A stretch of DNA of 64,000 bases from Pseudomonas sp. H1h (GCF_000633255.1 NZ_AYMJ01000029.1:62001-126000); one strand, 5' to 3'; shown: positions 53,865 through 63,115, numbered from the stretch's first letter. The notes: generated by a model not told the origin, from the letters alone. A program made the numbers and translations.

Positions 53865-55511
53865 TCAACGCCCGGCAAAACGCAACCGCGACAACTGCCG
53901 CAAATCCCCCTCGACGTAGTAGTCATGGGTCCAACTATCATCCACCGCCAGCGGACTCACCTGTTTCAGTTCAAGCTTCTTCGCGAAATAGCGAAAGCGG
54001 TAATGCTCATAGAACCGGAGCAATTCCAGACCATAGCGGTCGGCCAGATCAGTGTCGCCACGAATGATAAGGAAGTTCTCGTCATTGCCATTGCTGGCCG
54101 AGGTGCTGAGGTTGTGGCTGCCGCTGATGATGGTCGGCGCGTCTGTGGTGAAGTCGGTAATCACGGCTTTGGTGTGCACCAGCAGGTTGCCCTTCTGGCC
54201 TTTCATGTTTTCCTTCAGCCAGCCTTCCAGCCCGGTGTTGAGCAAAGCCGTGGCGGCGAATTCGGCCGTACGGTCTGCGTGAAACCCCGTGATGCTGCTC
54301 GCGGTGTTTTGCAGGCCGTAACGCAGGATGTCGTCATGGGGCTTGCCGAGCAGCGCGTTGAGAATCGCGTCCGGCAAGGTAAACGCAGTGACGAACAACA
54401 CGTCCTTTTTAGCCGCCTCGATGATCTCGACGAATTCGCGCAGGTCGGCGCCACCGCTGCGTGGCGAGAACCCGGCGAACAACGGTTGCGTGGGGTCAAT
54501 GGGGTTGTTGGCAGTGATCCAGGTGCGCGTCGCGCCGACATCGGCGGGATTTGCCCAGACCTCTTCGAACGTTTGCAGATAACGCGCGGCGATCGTCCCG
54601 TCGTCGAGGGTGTGCACCACGTTGGCTTGGCGATACACACCATTGGCGGTGAAATTGGTGCTGCCGCACAACACGGCCTGCGGTTGCCGCTGCCCGGCAG
54701 CATCGACGCGGCTGAGGACAATGAACTTGTCGTGGAAGATCTCGTGGGTGATTCGACCGCGCTTGTTCGCTGCCGGCAATCTCGCCAGGTTGGTTTCGTT
54801 CAGTGCCGTATCGGCGTCATCCGGTCGGGCGTGATACAGCACACGCACTTGAACGCCTCGGGCGAACGCCGCGTTCACCGCATCGATGATCGCCTGCAAC
54901 TGGTACTCGTAGATCGCGATATCCAGCGCCCACTGAGCGTCCACCGCACGCTCGATATAACCCAGCAAACGCTCCAACAGCCCGTTCTCCAGCCACAGGC
55001 GCGCTGCGTCGGGCCACGCTTCAATGGGCAGGTTCTTGTTGGCGCTGATCTGCGCGTCGAGGTCGGGGAACTTGCGCTGGAAGGCCTGGCTGGCGGCCAC
55101 GGCACGATTGAAGATCACGCTCTGGTTGGCTGGGTGGCCATCGTCGGACGTGATGCTCAGCTCCAGCGACTCGCCCAATTGCGGCGCGTCCGCCGTGCCG
55201 TAGGCCAGGTGCACGCGATAGTGCAAGGTTGTGCCCGGGTTGACTGCGTAATCGGCCCAGCGGAATTTCTGCAGCGGCGCTTTATCGCTGGGCGTGGCGT
55301 GATATTGGGGAAAAGTGTGGGCCATGCCGGGAAACGTCAGGCTGTTGAACAGGAACTGCCACGGCTTGTCGCCCTGCTGCTTCTCGATGGCAAAGCCGAG
55401 CAAGCCTTTGCGTCGGGGCTCGGCCAGATCCATGGCGAGCAACACGCCGTTGGTGCCGGCGTAGGCTTTGACGCGAAAATCGTCCTGAGGATTGGCGACC
55501 AGTACCCGCAT
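53865..55511 (-). CDS. Phospholipase D-like protein with two HKD motifs
   Basis: A 548-residue protein. The first half-site is IFHDKFIVLS...GSTNFTANG, where the Asp of HxK(x)4D is replaced by Ser. The second is LLVHTKAVITD...SGSHNLSTSASNGNDENF and is complete. There is no signal peptide. Enzymes of this type cleave phosphodiesters in lipids or nucleic acids; some pseudomonad members are secreted effectors, but no vgrG or immunity gene is adjacent. It lies alone between two REP pairs. Confidence 0.85.
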   Translation of the reverse strand: MRVLVANPQDDFRVKAYAGTNGVLLAMDLAEPRRKGLLGFAIEKQQGDKPWQFLFNSLTFPGMAHTFPQYHATPSDKAPLQKFRWADYAVNPGTTLHYRVHLAYGTADAPQLGESLELSITSDDGHPANQSVIFNRAVAASQAFQRKFPDLDAQISANKNLPIEAWPDAARLWLENGLLERLLGYIERAVDAQWALDIAIYEYQLQAIIDAVNAAFARGVQVRVLYHARPDDADTALNETNLARLPAANKRGRITHEIFHDKFIVLSRVDAAGQRQPQAVLCGSTNFTANGVYRQANVVHTLDDGTIAARYLQTFEEVWANPADVGATRTWITANNPIDPTQPLFAGFSPRSGGADLREFVEIIEAAKKDVLFVTAFTLPDAILNALLGKPHDDILRYGLQNTASSITGFHADRTAEFAATALLNTGLEGWLKENMKGQKGNLLVHTKAVITDFTTDAPTIISGSHNLSTSASNGNDENFLIIRGDTDLADRYGLELLRFYEHYRFRYFAKKLELKQVSPLAVDDSWTHDYYVEGDLRQLSRLRFAGR

Positions 55512-55595
55512 GATTCACTCCTTGTGATTGGGCTGGAGTGGAGCATAGAGCAGCGCTGCGAATTGTGGTTGGCAGATCTGCAACCGAGTGAACCT

Positions 55596-55669
55596 CTTCG
55601 CGAGCAGGCTCGCTCCCACAGGGGAAGCGGTGTTCAGCAACCTTATGGGAGCGAGCCTGCTCGCGAAGA
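55596..55669. repeat. REP pair upstream of the phospholipase D-like gene
   Basis: TCTTCGCGAGCAGGCTCGCT and GGAGCGAGCCTGCTCGCGAA are inverted across 27 nt. It separates the phospholipase D-like gene from the chelatase locus. Confidence 0.9.
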
Positions 55670-55683
55670 GGCCCGTTCAGGCA

Positions 55684-56319
55684 TCACAGATCATCGATAT
55701 GCCGATACTGCGCATTCAGCGCCGCCGCAATTTGCCGCGCTCGGGCCAAGCGGATCGGCCCACGCTCAATGTCGATCAACAACCCCGGGCACTCCAGCGG
55801 CAGCAGCGGCGGCAAGGCTTTCAGGCGCCCGTCCGTGACCAGCAGCAATCGCTGCTGCTCGGCAGGAAAACGCTTTTTCCGCTGCGCCAGCCATTGCTGC
55901 GCCTGCGTCAACGCTGCCACCAACGGCGTGCCGCCGCCCGCCCCCAGCGCTTCCAGCCAGGTGCGCAAGCCACTCGACGCCTTCAAGCCCTGTACCTGCC
56001 ATTTCGGCGCACTGCCGCTGGCAGTCAGTAATGCCAGACGGGCGCGCTGTCGATAGGCATCATCGAACAGTTGCGCGAGCAAGCCCTTGGCATCGCTCAG
56101 TGCCTGATGACGACGAGTCGATGCCGACGCATCGACGATCACCAGCCACAGCTCATGGGCCGAACGGGTGCGTAACTGGAACTGCAGATCTGCCCGAGTC
56201 TGCGGCCGACCGCTGAGCAACGTACCTGGCCAGTTCACCGAGCCACTGCGCGCGGCGTGGCGCTGACCCTGGCGTCCGTGGTCGAGTCGTCCGGCGCGGG
56301 GTCTGGCATTCGCCCCCAC
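55684..56319 (-). CDS. VWA domain part of the ChlD-like chelatase medium subunit
   Basis: A VWA domain with MIDAS LWLVIVDASASTRRHQ (DxSxS), GGGTPLVAAL (Thr) and LLVTDGRLKA (Asp). A Pro/Arg-rich linker precedes it (ARPRAGRLDHGRQG), as in ChlD/BchD. Alone, a 211-residue protein would start with GTG 56319, which has no clear RBS and sits inside a stem-loop. The same frame is open back to 56346 and is entered by a -1 slip at the end of the AAA+ gene. The slip would give a 552-residue fusion. I regard it mainly as the C-terminal half of that fusion. Confidence 0.82.
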   Translation of the reverse strand: MGANARPRAGRLDHGRQGQRHAARSGSVNWPGTLLSGRPQTRADLQFQLRTRSAHELWLVIVDASASTRRHQALSDAKGLLAQLFDDAYRQRARLALLTASGSAPKWQVQGLKASSGLRTWLEALGAGGGTPLVAALTQAQQWLAQRKKRFPAEQQRLLLVTDGRLKALPPLLPLECPGLLIDIERGPIRLARARQIAAALNAQYRHIDDL

Positions 56320-56352
56320 GTCGGATCGGGGACGAATGCCGGTTACTTTTTT
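56305..56352 (-). other. Programmed -1 frameshift signal joining the AAA+ and VWA frames
   Basis: The zero frame reads CCA AAA AAG TAA, so the heptamer A-AAA-AAG (56352-56346) is the slippery site of E. coli dnaX, directly before the stop. After a 5-nt spacer comes a 13-bp stem: GGCATTCGTCCCC (56340-56328) pairs with GGGGGCGAATGCC (56317-56305), with one G-T pair and a 10-nt loop. After the slip, the next codon GTA is in the VWA frame, open to 55684. Confidence 0.85.
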
Positions 56353-57341
56353 GGCCAGCTCGGCACTTCACGGCGCGCACCGGTGGCCAGTGCCGGGGCA
56401 GGCATGTCACCCCACTGCCCCTGCCCTTCGCTCGGCCCGGCCTGCGCATGGGTCGAGTGCTGCGCAGGGGGCTGAGGGCTGGACGAAGGCGATTCACGAC
56501 GGCGATGACGCAGCGCGAATTCTGCCACCGCGTCGATGTCCTGCTCGGCAATCGCGTCAGCACCGCGCCACGCCGTGTGGGCCCGGGCAGCACGCAGCCA
56601 GACCAGATCGGCACGCAAGCCATCAACACCGGCAGCAAAGCAACGTTCGGTGATCAGCGCCAAGGCGTCGTCGTCCAGGGGAATGCCCGGCAAGGCACTG
56701 CGCGCGTGTTCGCAACGCTCACGCAGGGTTTGCTGCTGCGTTTCCCACTGCGCGCAGAACGCTTGTGGATCGCTGTCGAAATCCAGTCGGCGACGAATGA
56801 TCTGCCCGCGTTCGGCCGGTACCGTGTGACCGCTGAGAGCGACGTTCAGGCCGAAACGGTCGAGCAGTTGCGGACGCAATTCGCCCTCTTCCGGGTTCAT
56901 TGTGCCAATCAACACGAATCGGGCCGAATGCCGATGAGAAATACCGTCGCGTTCAATCAGGTTGGTGCCGCTGGCCGCCACATCGAGCAGCAGATCCACC
57001 AGATGGTCGGGCAGCAGGTTCACTTCATCGACGTACAACACGCCGCCATCGGCCTTGGCCAGCACACCGGGGGAAAACTGCGCGCGCCCTTCACTCAACG
57101 CGGCGTCAAGATCGAGCGTGCCGACCAGACGCTCTTCGGTGGCGCCCAGCGGCAGCGTGACGAACTGACCGCTCGCCAGCAGATCGGCCAGACCACGGGC
57201 CAGGGTCGATTTGGCCATGCCACGCGGACCTTCGATCAGCACGCCACCGATTTTCGGGTCGATGGCGGTGAGGCACAGAGCGAGTTTCAGGTCATCGGCG
57301 CCGACCACGGCGGAGAGCGGGAAATGCAGGGTGTCGGTCAT
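56343..57341 (-). CDS. ChlI-like AAA+ subunit of the cobalt chelatase
   Basis: A 332-residue magnesium-chelatase-type ATPase. Walker A is LIEGPRGMAKSTLARG, Walker B VLYVDEVNLLPDHLVDLLLD, sensor VLIGTMNPEEGELRPQLLDRFG. A Pro/Gln/Ser-rich tail (ESPSSSPQPPAQHSTHAQAG) matches the acidic/proline linker that in ChlD leads to the VWA domain. The zero-frame product resembles a small (ChlI-type) subunit, and the -1 product the medium (ChlD-type) subunit. Together with CobN they would insert Co2+ into hydrogenobyrinate a,c-diamide. ATG 57341 is preferred to TTG 57347. Confidence 0.88.
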   Translation of the reverse strand: MTDTLHFPLSAVVGADDLKLALCLTAIDPKIGGVLIEGPRGMAKSTLARGLADLLASGQFVTLPLGATEERLVGTLDLDAALSEGRAQFSPGVLAKADGGVLYVDEVNLLPDHLVDLLLDVAASGTNLIERDGISHRHSARFVLIGTMNPEEGELRPQLLDRFGLNVALSGHTVPAERGQIIRRRLDFDSDPQAFCAQWETQQQTLRERCEHARSALPGIPLDDDALALITERCFAAGVDGLRADLVWLRAARAHTAWRGADAIAEQDIDAVAEFALRHRRRESPSSSPQPPAQHSTHAQAGPSEGQGQWGDMPAPALATGARREVPSWPKK

Positions 57342-57401
57342 CTTCAATACTCAGTCATGGTCGGTGATCTATCGAAAAACATTGGGCGCTAACCTGATCC
57401 C

Positions 57402-57492
57402 CTGTGGGGGCGGGCTTGCTCGCGAAAGCGGTGTATCAGTAAAAGGTATATCGACTGACACGACGCCTTCGCGAGCAAGCCCGCTCCCACAG
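57402..57492. repeat. REP pair between cobN and the chlI-like gene
   Basis: TGGGGGCGGGCTTGCTCGCG and CTTCGCGAGCAAGCCCGCTC face each other across about 45 nt. It sits within the probable cobW-cobN-chlI/D transcript. Confidence 0.9.
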
Positions 57493-57507
57493 TTGATTTA
57501 CAGCGCA

Positions 57508-60500
57508 TCAGGTGTCTTCTTCTATATCCAGCAGCAGGTTTTCGAGGGCCTCTTTATAGGCGCCGGGTTCCTGCCACATTCCGCGCTGTTGCGCTTCCAG
57601 CATGCGCTCGGTCATGTCGCGCAGCGCATGCGGATTGTGCTCGCGGACAAAGTCGCGGGTCGCCGGGTCGAGCAAATAGGCGTCGGCCAGCAACGCATAC
57701 TGATGATCGTCGATCAGTTGCGTGGTGGCATCGAAGGCGAACAGGTTATCGACCGTCGCAGCCAGTTCGAACGCGCCTTTATAGCCGTGGCGCTTGACCC
57801 CGTCGATCCATTTCGGATTGGCCGCCCGCGAGCGGATCACCCGATTCAGTTCTTCTTTCAGGGTGCGGATTTTCGGCAGATCCGGCTGGCTGTGATCGCC
57901 GTGATAACTGGCCGCCGCTTCTCCGCGCAGGGTTTCCACCGCCGCGAGCATGCCGCCCTGGAACTGGTAATAGTCGTTGGAATCGAGCAAGTCATGCTCG
58001 CGATTGTCCTGGTTTTGCAGCACAGCCTGCACCTGGCTCAGGCGCTGGACGAACTGCTCGCGGGCGGCGGTGCCCTCGTCGGACCCACCGTATGCGTAGG
58101 CACCCCAATTCAGATAGACCTCGGCCAGATCCTCGCGGCTCTGCCACAGACGTCCATCGATGGCGCCCTGCACACCCGCGCCGTACGCTCCGGGTTTAGC
58201 GCCGAAGATCCGCCAACCGGCCTGGCGCCGCGCCGCGTCTTCATCCAGCCCCGATTGCAGCAGAGCCTCGCGCTCGGCACGCACTTTCGCCGCCAGCGGG
58301 TTGAGATCGTCGGGTTCGTCCAGTGCTGCCACCGCTTGCACGGCCGCGTCGAACAGGCGGATCAGGTTGGCAAAGGCATCGCGGAAGAACCCGGAGACCC
58401 GCAACGTCACATCGACCCGTGGCCGGTCCAGCAGACTCAGCGGCAGAATTTCAAAGTCATCAACGCGCTGACTGCCGGTAGCCCACACCGGACGCACGCC
58501 CATCAGCGCCATGGCCTGGGCGATGTCGTCGCCGCCGGTGCGCATGGTCGCGGTGCCCCACACCGACAGGCCGAGCTGGCGCAGGTGATCGCCGTGATCC
58601 TGCAGGTGCCGTTCGAGAATCAGCGTGGCGGACTGAAAACCGATGCGCCACGCGGTGGTGGTCGGCAGGTTGCGCACGTCCACCGAGTAGAAGTTGCGCC
58701 CGGTGGGCAGCACGTCGAGACGGCCACGGCTCGGCGCGCCGCTTGGGCCGGCAGGGACGAAGCGGCCGTTCAGCGCATCGAGCAAGCCACGCATTTCGGC
58801 GGGGCCGCAGGCGTCGAGACGCGGGGCGACGACTTCGCGCAGGTTCTCAATGATTACGCTGACTTCAGCCCAACGCGGATCCTGTCGGAGTGAGCCTGCT
58901 CGCGATGGCGGTGGGTCAGATAAATCAATGTCGGCTGAAACACCGCTTTCGCGAGCAGGCTCGCTCCCACAGGGGATTTGGAGTGCCTGGGCGATCAGTT
59001 GGGTGGCGAACAGTTCGAGGCGTTCGCGGGTATCGCCGGCGCTGCGCCAGATTTCATCGCTGACGTTTTGCAGCGCCTGCGGACGCGGGCCATTCCACGG
59101 CTCGGCCAACGCACAATCCAGCGGATCAAACCCCAGCTCAAAGGCTTTCGCCACAGCCCGCAGCAAACTCGACTGTGCGCCCTTGCCGTCGCCACGCGGA
59201 ATGCGCAGCAGCGCCAGCAACGTGTCGATCCGCAAACGTCCGGTCGGTGACTCACCGAAAATGTGCAGGCCATCGCGAATCTGCGATTCCTTGAGGTCAC
59301 ACAGATAGGTGTCCAGCCGCGGTAGCCAGATCGCTGCGTCGGCGTCGCTGTCCAGGCCGGCGTCGAGTTGCAGTTCACGGTCGATCTGCGTCTCGCGCAC
59401 CAGTTGCAGGATGTCGCGCTGCAGCTCGCGGGCGCGGCGCGGGTCGAGCAATTGGGCTTCGTAATATTCGTCGGCCAACAGTTCCAGATTGCGCAGCGGG
59501 CCGTAGGTTTCGGCACGGGTCAGCGGCGGCATCAGGTGGTCGATGATCACCGCTTGCGTGCGTCGTTTGGCCTGTGCGCCCTCACCCGGGTCATTGACGA
59601 TAAACGGATAGATGTTCGGCAGCGGCCCGAGCAGCACGTCCGGCCAGCAGTTTTGCGAAAGGCCGACGCCCTTGCCCGGCAGCCATTCGAGGTTACCGTG
59701 CTTGCCGACGTGAATCACCGCGTGCGCGCCGTAGGTGTTGCGCAGCCAGAAGTAGAACGCCAGATAGCCGTGGGGCGGCACCAGATCCGGGTCGTGATAC
59801 ACCGCACTCGGATCGACCTGATAACCGCGCGCCGGTTGAATGCCGACAAAGGTCAGGCCAAAGCGCAGACCGGCGATCATCATCCGCCCGTCACGGCACA
59901 TCGGATCGTCTTGCGGAGCGCCCCAACGTTCCAGCACTGCCGCACGATTGGCTTGCGGCAGTGCATTGAACATCGCCAGATAAGCGTCCATCGCCAGGCT
60001 TTGCTGGCACGGGCGCAAATCGATGCTGTCGAGGTCGTTGCTGACGCCACCGAGCAATTGCTGGATCAGCGCAGTGCCGCTGTCCGGCAACTGAGCCGTC
60101 AGCGGAAAGCCTTCAGCCTGCAACGCACGCAAGATATTCAAAGCCGCGGCCGGGGTGTCGAGGCCGACACCGTTGCCGATACGACCGTCGCGGGTCGGGT
60201 AGTTGGCGAGGATCAGTGCGATGCGTTTTTCCGCGTTCGGCACCCGCGCCAGATCGCTCCAGCGCCGGGCCAGTTCGGCGACGAAATCCATGCGCTCCGG
60301 TTGCGCCCGGTAGCAGACCACGTCGGACTGACTGCGCTCACTGCGCCAGGCCAGATCCTTGAAGCTGATCGGTCGGCTGATGATGCGCCCGTCGAGTTCC
60401 GGCAAGGCGATGTGCATCGCCAGATCGCGCGGGCCGAGGCCTTGCTCGCTGTCGCGCCAGCCAGGCTCGTTGTCCTGCGCGCAGATCGCCTGAATCACCG

Positions 60501-61356
60501 GAATATTGCGCCGGAACGGCCGCAGATGTGGGGCTTCCGGGCTGGATTGCGCGAACCCGGTGGTGTTGAGAATCACCGCCGCCTCGACCTCGTCCAGCCA
60601 ATCCTCGACCACGCTCAGGCAGCCCGGCTCTTTCAGGCTGGCAACCGCGATTGGCAGCGGATTGAGCCCCGCCGCCTGCAAGCGCTGGCAGAACACATCG
60701 ATGAACGCAGTGTTGGCCGCCTGCAAATGCGAGCGATAAAACAACACCGCCGCGACCGGTTGACCGGGCAGCCATTCGGCTTGCCAGTCGCACAGCACAG
60801 CGGAGTTTTTCTGTGGCTGGTAAATCGCCGTACGCGGCAGCGCTTGCGGCTCGTCCCAGGCGTAGTCCCGCGCCAGCCAGCGGTTGGCCAGGCAATGGAA
60901 GAAGTCCAGCGCATTGCCCATGCCGCCCTGACGCAGGAACTGCCAGAGGCGGTCGCGATCCTCGGCGGGCACGGTGCTCAAGTCGCTGAGTTCAGGGTCG
61001 GGACGGTCATCGCCCGGCACCAGAATCACCTGCACACCGCGCTCAGCCAGCTCCACCAGCCGCTCGACGCCATAACGCCAATAGGCAATGCCGCCGTGCA
61101 ACGAAATCAGGATCACCTTGGCGTGACGCAGCACCTCATCGACATACAGATCGACCGAAGCGTGATTCTGCACCTGCATGGGATTGGCCAGGCGCAGACT
61201 CGGGTAGTCTTCGGGCAATTGCTGCGCAGCTTCGGCGAGCAGCGCCAGGCTGGAATCGCCGCTGCACAGGATCACCAGCTCGGCGGGGGTTTGTCCAAGG
61301 TCGGCAATATTGTCATCCGACACGAAACCGCCGGGCTGGGTCCTGAGCAGGTGCAT
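57508..61356 (-). CDS. cobN: Cobaltochelatase large subunit CobN
   Basis: A 1282-residue CobN/BchH-type protein that binds the corrin ring and receives Co2+ in aerobic B12 synthesis. Family segments include VILVPGDDRPDPELSDLSTV, VIHVGKHGNLEWLPGKGVGL and PTGRNFYSVDVRNLPTTTAW, with KRHGYKGAFELAATVDNLFA near the C-terminus. Around residues 793-825 an extra block GSEPARESGVSADIDLSDPP is encoded by an in-frame REP pair. The start ATG 61356 is 3 bp after the cobW stop. The operon lies behind a cobalamin riboswitch. Confidence 0.95.
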   Translation of the reverse strand: MHLLRTQPGGFVSDDNIADLGQTPAELVILCSGDSSLALLAEAAQQLPEDYPSLRLANPMQVQNHASVDLYVDEVLRHAKVILISLHGGIAYWRYGVERLVELAERGVQVILVPGDDRPDPELSDLSTVPAEDRDRLWQFLRQGGMGNALDFFHCLANRWLARDYAWDEPQALPRTAIYQPQKNSAVLCDWQAEWLPGQPVAAVLFYRSHLQAANTAFIDVFCQRLQAAGLNPLPIAVASLKEPGCLSVVEDWLDEVEAAVILNTTGFAQSSPEAPHLRPFRRNIPVIQAICAQDNEPGWRDSEQGLGPRDLAMHIALPELDGRIISRPISFKDLAWRSERSQSDVVCYRAQPERMDFVAELARRWSDLARVPNAEKRIALILANYPTRDGRIGNGVGLDTPAAALNILRALQAEGFPLTAQLPDSGTALIQQLLGGVSNDLDSIDLRPCQQSLAMDAYLAMFNALPQANRAAVLERWGAPQDDPMCRDGRMMIAGLRFGLTFVGIQPARGYQVDPSAVYHDPDLVPPHGYLAFYFWLRNTYGAHAVIHVGKHGNLEWLPGKGVGLSQNCWPDVLLGPLPNIYPFIVNDPGEGAQAKRRTQAVIIDHLMPPLTRAETYGPLRNLELLADEYYEAQLLDPRRARELQRDILQLVRETQIDRELQLDAGLDSDADAAIWLPRLDTYLCDLKESQIRDGLHIFGESPTGRLRIDTLLALLRIPRGDGKGAQSSLLRAVAKAFELGFDPLDCALAEPWNGPRPQALQNVSDEIWRSAGDTRERLELFATQLIAQALQIPCGSEPARESGVSADIDLSDPPPSRAGSLRQDPRWAEVSVIIENLREVVAPRLDACGPAEMRGLLDALNGRFVPAGPSGAPSRGRLDVLPTGRNFYSVDVRNLPTTTAWRIGFQSATLILERHLQDHGDHLRQLGLSVWGTATMRTGGDDIAQAMALMGVRPVWATGSQRVDDFEILPLSLLDRPRVDVTLRVSGFFRDAFANLIRLFDAAVQAVAALDEPDDLNPLAAKVRAEREALLQSGLDEDAARRQAGWRIFGAKPGAYGAGVQGAIDGRLWQSREDLAEVYLNWGAYAYGGSDEGTAAREQFVQRLSQVQAVLQNQDNREHDLLDSNDYYQFQGGMLAAVETLRGEAAASYHGDHSQPDLPKIRTLKEELNRVIRSRAANPKWIDGVKRHGYKGAFELAATVDNLFAFDATTQLIDDHQYALLADAYLLDPATRDFVREHNPHALRDMTERMLEAQQRGMWQEPGAYKEALENLLLDIEEDT
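58882..58978. repeat. REP pair inside the cobN coding region
   Basis: GGAGTGAGCCTGCTCGCGAT and TTTCGCGAGCAGGCTCGCTC are inverted around about 50 nt. The pair is read in frame as part of CobN and adds roughly 32 residues without a stop codon. One arm has a mismatch relative to extragenic copies. Confidence 0.9.
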
Positions 61357-61359
61357 GGC

Positions 61360-62430
61360 TTAAACGCTGAGCGCGGCGCGCAGTTGCGCTTCGAGTTGCG
61401 CGGCGTCGAGTTCCTGGCCGATCAGCACCAGGCGCGTGACGCGCGCTTCATCGGTGCCCCACTGACGGTCGAAGTGCTTGTCGAAACGCGTGCCCACGCC
61501 TTGAATCAGCAGGCGCATCGGCTTGTTCGGGATCGCCGCGAAGCCTTTGACGCGCAGAATGCCGTGCTGAACCACCAGTTGCGTCAGTGCGTCGAGCAGC
61601 AAGCTTTCATCGGCCTGCGGCAGTTCGATGGAGATCGAATCGAAAGCGTCATGATCGTGGTCATCGTGGTCGTCATCACCGTCGTGGTGGTGATCGTGAT
61701 GGCTGTGGCGGCTGTCGATGTGCTCTTCGGAACCCGCGCCAAGGCCAATCAACACGTCCAGTGGCAGACGGCCGTTGCTGGCTTCGATGATTTTCACCGC
61801 TGGCGGCAGCTCTTCAGCGACTTCCAGACGTACGCGAGCGAGGTCTTCAGGGCTGGTCTGGTCGGCCTTGTTAAGGATCACCAGATCGGCGCTGGCCAGT
61901 TGGTCGGCGAACAGTTCGTGCAGCGGCGACTCGTGATCGAGGTTCGGGTCGAGTTTGCGCTGGGCATCGACCTGATCCGGAAACGCGGCGAAGGTGCCCG
62001 CAGCCACCGCCGGGCTGTCGACCACGGTAATCACCGCGTCAACGGTGCAGGCACTGCGGATTTCCGGCCACTGGAAAGCTTGGACCAGCGGTTTCGGCAG
62101 GGCCAGACCGGAGGTTTCGATCAGGATGTGGTCGAGATCACCGCGACGGGCGACCAGTTCGCGCATCACCGGGAAGAATTCTTCCTGCACCGTGCAGCAC
62201 AGGCAGCCGTTGGCCAGTTCGTAGACGCGGCCGGTGGCTTCTTCTTCGGTGCAGCCGATGGTGCATTGCTTGAGGATTTCACCGTCGATGCCCAGTTCGC
62301 CGAACTCGTTGACGATCACCGCGATGCGGCGGCCCTGAGCGTTGTCGAGCATGTGTCGCAGCAAGGTGGTTTTGCCCGAGCCGAGGAAACCGGTGACGAT
62401 GGTGACAGGGAGTTTGGCCAGTGTTTTCAT
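61360..62430 (-). CDS. cobW: CobW-type GTPase/metallochaperone
   Basis: A 356-residue G3E GTPase. Walker A is TGFLGSGKTT, the metal motif NGCLCCTV, Walker B region ILIETSGLALP and the base motif LNKAD. A His/Asp-rich stretch SRHSHHDHHHDGDDDHDDHD (residues 254-273) and a C-terminal CobW_C domain follow. CobW proteins deliver cobalt to the chelatase; the position just before cobN supports this. ATG 62430 follows AAAGGGC. The frame beyond it runs through the riboswitch. Confidence 0.93.
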   Translation of the reverse strand: MKTLAKLPVTIVTGFLGSGKTTLLRHMLDNAQGRRIAVIVNEFGELGIDGEILKQCTIGCTEEEATGRVYELANGCLCCTVQEEFFPVMRELVARRGDLDHILIETSGLALPKPLVQAFQWPEIRSACTVDAVITVVDSPAVAAGTFAAFPDQVDAQRKLDPNLDHESPLHELFADQLASADLVILNKADQTSPEDLARVRLEVAEELPPAVKIIEASNGRLPLDVLIGLGAGSEEHIDSRHSHHDHHHDGDDDHDDHDHDAFDSISIELPQADESLLLDALTQLVVQHGILRVKGFAAIPNKPMRLLIQGVGTRFDKHFDRQWGTDEARVTRLVLIGQELDAAQLEAQLRAALSV

Positions 62431-62544
62431 CGGATGCCCTTTGGCAAGGTGGCGGGCATACGGGACGAGATCCGCTGCGACCGAGCGCGCGGAAGAATTC
62501 GCCACCGGATCACCCCGCCCGGTTGTAGTGAGAAATCTGTCACG

Positions 62545-62730
62545 ATGCAGGTCTCCTGGCTGACGGTGTTCAGGCTTTGGGCCTGGCATTCGCTGCGCCT
62601 TCCCGCTGGCTCTGGATTGAGTTGGCAGTGGCGTGGCAGCGAACAGCACCGTTCACAGTTGCGGGGGCAGCCGCGGCTTGGACCGCGTTCCCTTCTTAGC
62701 TTCGGTGTGGGCCGAAGAACCTCGAAAGCG
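62545..62730 (-). promoter_or_regulatory. Cobalamin riboswitch of the cobW-cobN operon
   Basis: On the minus strand, AAGAAGGGAACGCGGT, GCTGCCCCCGCAACTGTGA, GAGCCAGCGGGAAGGC and the B12 box AGCCAGGAGACCTGC appear in order, the conserved core of the cobalamin riboswitch. It ends about 115 bp before the cobW ATG. AdoCbl binding should lower expression of the operon. Confidence 0.93.
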
Positions 62731-62779
62731 CAAGGCTACGCATGGTGTGGGGATGGGTCAATGTTTGGATTGGGGGCAT

Positions 62780-63052
62780 ATCCGTTGTTGCGGTAACGGC
62801 CTCTAATGGTTCCGCCCTTACGGCGGGTCACTTTTGACAAACGCCTCAAAAGTAACCAAAAAGTCTTGCCCCGGCGTACGGCACTTCGCTGAGGCTCAGT
62901 GTTCCCTCGCTACGGTGCCCATCAGGGGGCATCGCCTACGGTTTGCTTCGCTGCACCTCCTCTCGATGTATGCGGCTTCGCCGCATGGCGCTGCGCGCCT
63001 CCCCCCTGATGGACACCTTCGCTCGGCCTGCCGATGGGGCTTTGAGATCAAA
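62780..63052. repeat. Left arm of a ~273-bp inverted repeat
   Basis: Starting ATCCGTTGTTGCGGTAACGG, this arm matches the reverse complement of 63358-63630, with shared blocks GGTTCCGCCC, GGCGGGTCACTTTTG, GGGGGCATCGCCTACGGTTT and GCTTCGCTGCACCTCCTCTC. Divergence is mostly substitutions and short indels. No protein gene is supported in it. Confidence 0.8.
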
Positions 63053-63068
63053 GGCAACATCAAAAGCC

Positions 63069-63115
63069 AGATCCAGATCCAGATCCAGATCCAGATCCAG
63101 ATCCAGATCCAGATC
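63069..63115. repeat. Hexanucleotide microsatellite (AGATCC)n
   Basis: Seven perfect AGATCC units plus AGATC lie in tandem in the spacer of the inverted repeat. Short ORFs with Ile-Gln or Arg-Ser repeats across it are artefacts. Copy number is likely to vary between isolates. Confidence 0.95.

Noticed and set aside
59368..62796. A 1142-codon open frame on the plus strand
   Set aside because: It is antisense to cobN and cobW, runs through the cobalamin riboswitch, and arises from the GC-rich codon bias. Its translation shows no recognisable domain.
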